Source of the DNA: Flavobacteriaceae bacterium
Lineage (GTDB): Bacteria > Bacteroidota > Bacteroidia > Flavobacteriales > Flavobacteriaceae
Reading direction: 5' to 3'
NCBI GenBank assembly: GCA_947456955.1
Contig: CANGTQ010000002.1
Coordinates: forward strand, 62,001-126,000
Length of the DNA: 64,000 bases
In this document: positions 1 through 6,082 of the stretch, one piece after another
How positions within the stretch are numbered: position 1 is the first letter of the stretch
How the letters are laid out: each line of letters starts with the position of its first letter
Notes under the pieces: generated by a model
What the model saw: the letters and a program-made list of their open reading frames with translations, nothing else
Told to the model about the DNA's origin: nothing
Database searches by the model: none
Made by a program: the position numbers and the translations under genes

Positions 1-379
1 TTTGTGGATTGTTATGCTGTTTTTCCTGGATTACTTTGGAGATAACGGCGTTGGCCGGATTTACATTTGAAATGGTTACTTCTTTTAACGCATCAATTTT
101 TGGTAAAAGAAAGAGTGTAGAATAGGACTTTATTTCAAATAGTGAAATGATTTTGGATTCATAACCAATATAAGAAACTGTTAACGTTTCGGGTTGTGAT
201 GCCAAAAGGAAATTAAATTTTCCATCAACATCGGATATAGTTGAAAATCCATTTTCGGTTTTAATGGTTGCAAACGGAAGGGCCTTTTTGGTTTCGAAAT
301 CTTTAATAATTCCATTGACTTGAAATTGTGCTTGAAGCGACAGCGTGAAAAATAATAACAATACATATAGTCGTTTCAT
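1..379 (-). CDS. DUF5686 / carboxypeptidase-regulatory-like domain protein (partial)
   Basis: The start codon and the first 126 residues are present; the C-terminus lies beyond the left edge of the window. A signal peptide (MKRLYVLLLFFTLSLQAQ) is followed by a carboxypeptidase-regulatory-like beta-sandwich at about residues 20-100 (GIIKDFETKKALPFATI, then SDVDGKFNF and YIGYES). After it comes an ANAVISKVI..K..NNP segment that I recognise as the start of the DUF5686 region, a family of outer-membrane-associated proteins in Bacteroidota. The molecular function is not known. The gene lies downstream of frr on the same strand, separated from it by a terminator-like hairpin. Confidence 0.85.
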   Translation of the reverse strand, partial: MKRLYVLLLFFTLSLQAQFQVNGIIKDFETKKALPFATIKTENGFSTISDVDGKFNFLLASQPETLTVSYIGYESKIISLFEIKSYSTLFLLPKIDALKEVTISNVNPANAVISKVIQEKQHNNPQ

Positions 380-418
380 TTGAAAGGAATTGGCACAAAA
401 CATTTGACAAAAATAGGA

Positions 419-456
419 ATAAAAAAATCCGTCTTGATACATCAGGACGGATTTAA
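419..456 (-). terminator. Rho-independent terminator after frr
   Basis: On the minus strand the stem AAATCCGTC/GACGGATTT (446-454 with 425-433), extended inward by a mostly paired segment, is followed by a run of seven T. It lies 18 bases past the frr stop codon and separates frr from the DUF5686 gene. Confidence 0.8.
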
Positions 457-472
457 TGTTGAATTAACAAAG

Positions 473-1033
473 TTATACTTTCATAATTTCGGCTTCTTTG
501 ATAACTAGGTGTTCCTCCACTTTTCGGATAAAACTATCTGTTAATTTTTGAATATCTTCTTCAGCCGATTTACAAATATCTTCTGAAGTACCTTCTTTTT
601 CTAATTTTTTGATATCTGTGTTGGCATCTTTGCGCGCATTCCGGATACTAATTTTAGCATCTTCTGCTTCTGCTTTTGCCTGCTTCACCAAGTCGCGTCT
701 TCTTTCTTCTGTCAAAGGCGGAACGCTTATGATTATGTTTTCACCATTATTCATTGGGTTGAAACCAAGATTTGCCACCATAATTGCTTTTTCAATGGTT
801 TGCAACATACTTTTTTCATAAGGCTGAATGGTGATCGTTCTGGCATCGGGAACATTCACGTTGGAAACTTGAGATAGTGGTGTTTGAGAACCATAATAGT
901 CTACAAAAACGCTTCCCAACATTTGCGGAGATGCTTTTCCGGCGCGTATGTTTAAAAATTCTTTCTCTAAATGTGCAATAGAACCAACCATCGATTCTTT
1001 TGTGCTGTCTAAAATAAATTCAATTTCTTCCAT
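473..1033 (-). CDS. frr: Ribosome recycling factor
   Basis: This 186-residue protein has the normal length of ribosome recycling factor, which with EF-G splits the post-termination ribosome in the cytoplasm. The diagnostic segments are present: FLNIRAGKASPQML near residue 26, VPDARTITIQPYEKSML near 61, and PPLTEERRRDLVKQAK near 105. The ATG at 1033 gives the usual N-terminus. The gene follows pyrH on the same strand after 148 bases that hold a word-repeat array. A pyrH-frr order is common in bacteria, so co-transcription is likely. Confidence 0.97.
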   Translation of the reverse strand: MEEIEFILDSTKESMVGSIAHLEKEFLNIRAGKASPQMLGSVFVDYYGSQTPLSQVSNVNVPDARTITIQPYEKSMLQTIEKAIMVANLGFNPMNNGENIIISVPPLTEERRRDLVKQAKAEAEDAKISIRNARKDANTDIKKLEKEGTSEDICKSAEEDIQKLTDSFIRKVEEHLVIKEAEIMKV

Positions 1034-1047
1034 TGTTTAAAAGTTAT

Positions 1048-1183
1048 CAGTCTCAGTCCCAGTTTTCAGTGTCACTTTTGCTGTGACTGTTTACTGCGAC
1101 AGTAAACTATTATTGTTTTAAAATGTCTCAGAATCAGTTATCAGCGCCAATTTTAATGCGACTGTCAACTGTGACTGCGAACT
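1048..1183. repeat. Word-repeat array with inverted arms (CAGT/ACTG words)
   Basis: Between pyrH and frr, CAG-containing words recur every 6-7 bases at 1048-1075. The complementary ACTG words recur at 1158-1183 and reach the pyrH stop codon. In the middle is a perfect hairpin, GTTTACTG (1089-1096) and CAGTAAAC (1100-1107). The layout of word arm, centre and inverse-complement word arm matches other intergenic loci in this window. Confidence 0.75.
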
Positions 1184-1889
1184 ATATTTTCACAACAGTT
1201 CCGACATTTTCACCGTTGCAAATTTTTAACAAATTTCCTTTTTTATTCATGTCAAAAACCACAATTGGCAATGCGTTTTCCTGACTTAAAGTAAATGCTG
1301 TCGAATCCATTACGTTTAGTCCTTTTTTTATAACATCATCAAAAGTAATGCTCTCGAATTTTACTGCATTGGCATTTTTTTCAGGATCAGCATCATAAAT
1401 TCCGTCAACGCGTGTTCCTTTCAAGATTACATCAGCATGCACTTCAACGCCACGAAGAACTGCAGCTGTATCAGTAGTAAAATAAGGATTTCCTGTTCCG
1501 GCACCAAAAATAACAATTCTTCCTTTTTCAAGATGACGTACTGCTCTTCTTTTTATATATGGCTCAGCAATCGCTTCAATTTTTAATGCCGTTTGTAAAC
1601 GAGTCAACATTCCTTTGTCTTCTAATGCTCCTTGCAAAGCCATTCCGTTGATAACCGTTGCCAACATTCCCATATAATCGCCCTGAACTCTATCCATACC
1701 ATTACTGGCGCCTGCAACTCCTCTAAAAATATTTCCACCACCAATAACGATAGCTATTTCAACACCTTTGTCGTGAATGTCTTTAATCTCATCAGCATAT
1801 TCAGCAAGACGTTTTGGATCAATTCCGTACTGTCTGTCTCCCATTAAAGCTTCACCACTTAGTTTTAGAAGAATTCTTTTGTATTTCAT
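1182..1889 (-). CDS. pyrH: UMP kinase
   Basis: This 235-residue amino-acid-kinase-fold enzyme phosphorylates UMP to UDP in pyrimidine nucleotide synthesis. Visible motifs are [14 protein letters not shown] at the N-terminus, [11 protein letters not shown] near residue 55, [15 protein letters not shown] near 130 and the conserved [11 protein letters not shown] near 190. I chose the ATG at 1889, which gives the standard N-terminus; an open frame extends to 1967 but is not family-like. A TATATTTG box on the minus strand (1909-1916) sits just upstream. The gene is divergent from the thioredoxin-like gene at 2023. Confidence 0.97.
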   Translation of the reverse strand: MKYKRILLKLSGEALMGDRQYGIDPKRLAEYADEIKDIHDKGVEIAIVIGGGNIFRGVAGASNGMDRVQGDYMGMLATVINGMALQGALEDKGMLTRLQTALKIEAIAEPYIKRRAVRHLEKGRIVIFGAGTGNPYFTTDTAAVLRGVEVHADVILKGTRVDGIYDADPEKNANAVKFESITFDDVIKKGLNVMDSTAFTLSQENALPIVVFDMNKKGNLLKICNGENVGTVVKI

Positions 1890-2022
1890 CGTGTTGTTTT
1901 TAGTGATGCAAATATAAACATATTCTGTTTTTTTATAGTATTTGACAAAAAGAATGTTGCCCAACAATTGTCATGTTTTTTAACTTAAGTGTTTTGTAAC
2001 TTTGCGGTATTAAAAAGCAGTT

Positions 2023-2625
2023 ATGAAATCTATTATAGAAAATAGCCTTTCGCAAAGTCATAGTTATGTTGACTATAGAAATTACATCAATGACATACTA
2101 AAAGAAGGGAAATCAACAGGAAAAGAACAATCGGAAGCATTGACACATTACAGTGAGCTGAATGAAGCCAGAATGAATCGTTTAGAAAAAACAGTAAAAA
2201 TTTCAACCGAAATCATTCAGAAATTAAATCAACTAAATGGCGAATATATCTGGTTAGTCATTTCTGAAGGTTGGTGTGGAGATGCAGCGCAGATTCTCCC
2301 GGTCATATATAAAATGGCGGAACTCTCTGAAAGAATAGATATAAAAATTGTTTTTCGCGATGAAAATGAAGATTTGATGAATCTTTTTTTAACCAATGGA
2401 ACTAAATCAATACCAAAGTTGATTATTTTGGATAAAATTACTTTAGAAGTTTTAGGTGACTTTGGGCCAAGACCCATTGGAGCAAAACAATTAATTCTTG
2501 ATTACAAAGCAAAACACGGAATAGTTGACGAAACCGCTAAAACTAATTTGCAACTTTGGTATTTGCACGACAAAGGTTTGTCAACTCAAAAAGAAATACT
2601 GGATTTGATGCTTGCTTTCGATTAA
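2023..2625 (+). CDS. Thioredoxin-family protein (Thioredoxin_9-like)
   Basis: This 200-residue protein has no signal peptide. A thioredoxin-like fold covers about residues 40-160: the active-site region reads ISEGWCGDAAQ, so only one cysteine replaces the usual CxxC, and the cis-proline region is TKSIPKLIILD. It resembles the single-cysteine Thioredoxin_9 family found in Bacteroidota. The physiological substrate is unknown. A TAACTTTG box at 1997-2004 lies 19 bases before the ATG and fits the Bacteroidota -7 consensus. Its stop overlaps the end of the convergent gene 2622-3179. Confidence 0.8.
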   Translation: MKSIIENSLSQSHSYVDYRNYINDILKEGKSTGKEQSEALTHYSELNEARMNRLEKTVKISTEIIQKLNQLNGEYIWLVISEGWCGDAAQILPVIYKMAELSERIDIKIVFRDENEDLMNLFLTNGTKSIPKLIILDKITLEVLGDFGPRPIGAKQLILDYKAKHGIVDETAKTNLQLWYLHDKGLSTQKEILDLMLAFD

Positions 2626-3179
2626 AAGATAGTGTAGTTTATTCCTAAACTTAAACTTCCTATTTTGTCAATGCCATTTTTAGTAAAACCATATTGACAA
2701 AGTTCAATGTAAAACCCTATACCTTCGTCTGATTCAATACCAAGACTTATTTTTTGGAAATCACCCGACAAGCTTCCTCTGCCTAATGCAAACGATCTTC
2801 CGTAACCTGGTTCGATAAATATTCTGGTTTCCTCACCAACTAACGGGCTTAATTTTAGCGTTGCAAATACAGGAACAACAACTAAACATTCATTTGCTTT
2901 CCAATCTATTCCAGTGTTAATTCCCAAGGCGAGCCATTTCTGCAAATGTGTTCCATATCCAACTCTGGTGCTCAATCCATCTAACAAAAAAAATGGTTCT
3001 TTTTCTCCTGTGTATTGGTTAATTTCTCCTTGATGTTGATTTACTCTTAAAGGTACTGATAAATCAAATTTTTTGTAAGTGTATGATGAATCGTCTTTTG
3101 ATTCATCCGAACTTTTTGTTGCTTGTGAAAAACCAAATTGGCCTAAAAATAAAACGAAGAATAAAAAACGCCACTTCAT
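2622..3179 (-). CDS. Predicted secreted/outer membrane beta-barrel protein
   Basis: This 185-residue protein has a signal peptide (MKWRFLFFVLFLGQFGFSQA) and a mature part rich in alternating hydrophobic strands. It ends in aromatic-rich strands with a terminal Phe (LSLGINYTIF), as outer membrane barrels do. No specific family was recognised. Its start lies 2 bases after the truB stop, so it is probably the last gene of the ftsX-DUF3098-uppP-truB operon. That context hints at an envelope role, but the function is unknown. Confidence 0.7.
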   Translation of the reverse strand: MKWRFLFFVLFLGQFGFSQATKSSDESKDDSSYTYKKFDLSVPLRVNQHQGEINQYTGEKEPFFLLDGLSTRVGYGTHLQKWLALGINTGIDWKANECLVVVPVFATLKLSPLVGEETRIFIEPGYGRSFALGRGSLSGDFQKISLGIESDEGIGFYIELCQYGFTKNGIDKIGSLSLGINYTIF

Positions 3180-3181
3180 TC

Positions 3182-3868
3182 TTAATTTTGTTTTTCAAAC
3201 TCTTCCGGCGTAATTCCGTTTTCAACAGAGAAATCTCCAATTTTTGTTCTGCGTAAAACCGACAAATGTGCACCGGAATTCAAGGCCTTTCCAAAGTCAA
3301 AAGCTAGTGAACGAATATAAGTTCCTTTACTACATTTAACTCTAAAATCAATTTTAGGCAAAGCGATACGTGTAATTTCAAACTCATGAATTGTTGTTTT
3401 TCGGAAGGCAATTTCAACTTCTTCTCCTGCACGAGCGTGTTCGTACAATCGTTTTCCGTCTTTTTTAATGGCAGAAAAGACAGGAGGTTTTTGGTCGATT
3501 TCGCCAAGGAATTGCTGAATTGCCGTTCGGATTAATCCGGCGGTAATATGTTCTGTTGGAAAAGTAGCGTCAATTTCGGTTTCTAAATCATAGGAAGGTG
3601 TTGTAGCTCCAACAGTAATTGTACCGGTGTATTCTTTTGCTTGCGCCTGAATATCAGTAATTCGTTTGGTAAATTTACCGGTGCAAACTATAAGTAAACC
3701 AGTTGCCAATGGGTCTAAAGTTCCTGCATGACCGATTTTGAATTTTTTAGGAAGATTGTATTTTCGTTTTAGAATATACTTCAATTTATTCACAGCCTGA
3801 AAAGAAGACCACTTTAAAGGTTTATCAATCAAAAGGAGTTGACCTTCTAAATAGTCTTCGGCAGTCAT
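3182..3868 (-). CDS. truB: tRNA pseudouridine(55) synthase
   Basis: This 228-residue enzyme makes pseudouridine 55 in the T-loop of tRNAs. The catalytic motif GHAGTLDPLATGLL is at about residue 47, with the catalytic Asp in it. KPPVFSAIKKDGKRLYEHAR near 127 and KCSKGTYIRSLAFDFG near 179 are the other conserved segments. It is shorter than E. coli TruB because the C-terminal PUA domain is absent, as is common in Bacteroidota. The ATG overlaps the uppP stop by one base, showing tight coupling. Confidence 0.96.
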   Translation of the reverse strand: MTAEDYLEGQLLLIDKPLKWSSFQAVNKLKYILKRKYNLPKKFKIGHAGTLDPLATGLLIVCTGKFTKRITDIQAQAKEYTGTITVGATTPSYDLETEIDATFPTEHITAGLIRTAIQQFLGEIDQKPPVFSAIKKDGKRLYEHARAGEEVEIAFRKTTIHEFEITRIALPKIDFRVKCSKGTYIRSLAFDFGKALNSGAHLSVLRRTKIGDFSVENGITPEEFEKQN

Positions 3869-4665
3869 TAAATGGTTGTTAATTTTAAAATCCAGAAATG
3901 AATAATCAGAGTGGCTAAACCAGCAATAATTCGGTAATAACCAAACATTTTAAATCCGTGTTTAGATAAGTATCCGATGAAGGATTTTATAGCTAACATC
4001 GCAACAATAAATCCAACTACATTTCCAATAATCAACAAATTAATTTGCTCGTGCGATAGTACAAAACCGTCTTTATAGTAATCGTAACATTTCTTGATAG
4101 TAGCGCCAAGCATGGTTGGTACAGCCAAAAAAAAAGAAAACTCAGCAGCAGTCGTTCTTGATAGTTTTTGAGACATTCCACCAATGATACTCGCGCCACT
4201 TCGGGACACTCCAGGAATCATTGCTAAACATTGGAATAAACCGATTTTAAAAGCAGTAGTATAACTAATTTTTTCAGTTTCCTGAGTCTCTTCTTTATCG
4301 GTAAACCAATCGTCAACTTTTAATAATATAATTCCACCAAGCACTAATGAAACCGCAACAGTTATAGGGTTTTCTAATAAAGCATCAATCTTTTTACCGA
4401 AAAGCAATCCAAAAACTACTGCCGGAATAAACGCAACCAAAAGTTTAAAATAGAAATCAAGTGTTTGAAAAAAGCGTTTGAAATACAAAACAACCACCGA
4501 TAGTATCGCGCCAAGTTGAATAATAACGGTAAATAATTTGGTAAAATCGTCATGTGCAATACCAAAAAATGACGAAGCAATAATCATATGACCTGTAGAA
4601 GAAATAGGAAGAAATTCGGTTATTCCTTCAATGATGGCTAGCACTACGGCTTGAATGTAATCCAT
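3868..4665 (-). CDS. uppP: Undecaprenyl-diphosphatase (BacA type)
   Basis: This 265-residue polytopic membrane protein dephosphorylates undecaprenyl pyrophosphate so that the lipid carrier of peptidoglycan and O-antigen synthesis can be reused. Motifs: [17 protein letters not shown] at residues 13-29 and the catalytic [13 protein letters not shown] near 148. About eight hydrophobic helices fit the family. It lies between a DUF3098 gene and truB in an apparent operon headed by ftsX. Confidence 0.96.
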   Translation of the reverse strand: MDYIQAVVLAIIEGITEFLPISSTGHMIIASSFFGIAHDDFTKLFTVIIQLGAILSVVVLYFKRFFQTLDFYFKLLVAFIPAVVFGLLFGKKIDALLENPITVAVSLVLGGIILLKVDDWFTDKEETQETEKISYTTAFKIGLFQCLAMIPGVSRSGASIIGGMSQKLSRTTAAEFSFFLAVPTMLGATIKKCYDYYKDGFVLSHEQINLLIIGNVVGFIVAMLAIKSFIGYLSKHGFKMFGYYRIIAGLATLIIHFWILKLTTI

Positions 4666-4673
4666 ATTTTTCA

Positions 4674-4754
4674 GTGATTAGTAATTAGTGAATAGTAATT
4701 AGTATTTTGTCTAGTAATCGAGGGATTTTTGCTAATCACTTATTACCAATCACT
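4674..4754. repeat. Heptamer word array with inverted arms (GTRATTA)
   Basis: Four consecutive heptamers, GTGATTA, GTAATTA, GTGAATA and GTAATTA, occupy 4674-4701. A 30-base spacer follows, then inverse-complement words CTAATCA, CTTATTA and CCAATCA at 4732-4752, which include the stop codon of the DUF3098 gene. It sits between DUF3098 and uppP. Confidence 0.8.
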
Positions 4755-4983
4755 TTTTCTTAAAGATTGAATAAATTGTAATTCCAAAACCAATTAAAAC
4801 AACAGTTGGTGCTAATCGAATTCTTCTCCAACTGAAGACAGCTTCGCTGAAAACCGTTGGGTCATCGCTTCCGCCACCACTCATCAAAATAAATCCTAAG
4901 GCAATAACTGCAATACCGATTAATAGGATTTTATAATTTACTTTTTCAAAAAGAAAATCAGGTTTCTGCTCGTTGTTTTTCAT
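4750..4983 (-). CDS. DUF3098 small membrane protein
   Basis: This 77-residue protein has two hydrophobic segments (about 18-35 and 55-72) separated by a short loop containing MSGGGSDDPTVFSEAVFSWR, which marks the DUF3098 family. Its function is unknown. It lies directly after ftsX, a placement that suggests a role with the cell-envelope or division machinery. Its stop codon overlaps the word-repeat array that separates it from uppP. Confidence 0.85.
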   Translation of the reverse strand: MKNNEQKPDFLFEKVNYKILLIGIAVIALGFILMSGGGSDDPTVFSEAVFSWRRIRLAPTVVLIGFGITIYSIFKKK

Positions 4984-4985
4984 AT

Positions 4986-5016
4986 CGTCTATTATCTATC
5001 AGTCTATTATCTATTT
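4986..5016. repeat. Short word array (TCTATTA)
   Basis: TCTATTA, TCTATCA, GTCTATTA and TCTATTTT follow each other between ftsX and DUF3098. Only one arm is visible; no inverse-complement partner was seen nearby. Confidence 0.6.
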
Positions 5017-5021
5017 TCTTT

Positions 5022-5897
5022 CTAATACAAATCATCTGTTCTCAAATTCAAAAACCGTTGCGTAGCAAAGAAAGTGCTAATCCATGTAATCACAACACCT
5101 AATACAAGCACGCCAACAAGCACTATAGCAATGGCTAATTTGTCTTCCAAAATGCCAAGACTTGGGAAAGTAGTTTGGATATAAATTAATACGCCTATCA
5201 AAGCAACTATTGCTAATCCCGAACCTATTAATCCTAAGTAAACGCTCCGTTGAATAAACGGTTTTCTGATAAATGATTTTGTTGCACCAACCATTTGCAT
5301 GGTTTTAATTATAAATCGGTTTGCATAAATAGATAAACGCAACGAACTATTAATTAGCAGTACCGAAACTAATGCAAAAACACAGCTGACAATCAAAATC
5401 CACATACTTATATTTTTGATATTGTCATTGACCAAAGTCACGAGTTGTTTATCATAAACGATATCGGCAATCATATCATTTTTTCTAAGACGATTTTCAA
5501 TTTTAGCAATACCTTCATTCGTAACATAATCAGCTTTCAGGTGAATGTCAAAAGAATTCTGCAACGGATTTACACCTAAGAACTGCATAAAATCCTCGCC
5601 AATTACTTTCATATGCTTCTCTGCTGCTTTTTCTTTAGAAACATATTCAAAAGATTTAGCAAATTTTGCAGTTTTTAATTCACTATTAAAAGCCTTAATA
5701 ACAGAATCGGTAGCTTCAGTTTTAAAGAAAACTGTCATGGCAATTTCTTCTTTAAAATTGTCTGATAATCGTTTGGAGTTGATAACGAAAAGACCCAAAA
5801 TCCCTAATAAAAACAACACTAAAAAGATACTCAACACTACCGAAAAATAGGAAGTGATAACTCTGCGTTTCTGAAACTTTTCGAATGATGCCGACAT
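5022..5897 (-). CDS. ftsX: Cell division permease-like protein FtsX
   Basis: This 291-residue protein has the FtsX layout: a cytoplasmic N-terminus (FEKFQKRRVITSYFSVVLS), a first membrane helix, a periplasmic domain at about residues 45-165, then three more helices in the FtsX/MacB-type permease region. FtsX with FtsE couples cell division to septal peptidoglycan hydrolysis. The ATG at 5897 (MSASFEK) was chosen; an upstream extension to 5960 reads as low-complexity sequence. No ftsE is adjacent. It heads the operon DUF3098-uppP-truB and is divergent from leuS. Confidence 0.92.
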   Translation of the reverse strand: MSASFEKFQKRRVITSYFSVVLSIFLVLFLLGILGLFVINSKRLSDNFKEEIAMTVFFKTEATDSVIKAFNSELKTAKFAKSFEYVSKEKAAEKHMKVIGEDFMQFLGVNPLQNSFDIHLKADYVTNEGIAKIENRLRKNDMIADIVYDKQLVTLVNDNIKNISMWILIVSCVFALVSVLLINSSLRLSIYANRFIIKTMQMVGATKSFIRKPFIQRSVYLGLIGSGLAIVALIGVLIYIQTTFPSLGILEDKLAIAIVLVGVLVLGVVITWISTFFATQRFLNLRTDDLY

Positions 5898-5985
5898 AAA
5901 TATGATTTTGATGTGGTAAAAATAATAAAGAAAATTGTTTTTCTTCTTTATAACGTACAAAGTTTTAACTTTATTATAATAAACG

Positions 5986-5993
5986 TAAATTTG
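5986..5993 (+). promoter_or_regulatory. -7 box of the leuS promoter (TAAATTTG)
   Basis: This is an exact match to the Bacteroidota TAnnTTTG element, about 90 bases before leuS. No clear -33 TTG at 17-23 bases was seen. If it is used, the leuS leader would contain the whole word-repeat hairpin at 6008-6082. Confidence 0.45.
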
Positions 5994-6007
5994 CCGACGA
6001 TTTTAAG

Positions 6008-6082
6008 GTTTATAGTTTATGGTTCATAGTTAATAGTTAACAAAGCAACCACAAACCATAAGCCACAAACCATAAACGATAA
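6008..6082. repeat. Heptamer word array with inverted arms directly before leuS
   Basis: Five heptamers (GTTTATA, GTTTATG, GTTCATA, GTTAATA, GTTAACA) fill 6008-6042. After a 6-base spacer come CCACAAA, CCATAAG, CCACAAA and CCATAAA (6049-6076), ending at the leuS ATG. The right arm is roughly the inverse complement of the left, so the leader could fold into a long imperfect hairpin. Confidence 0.85.
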
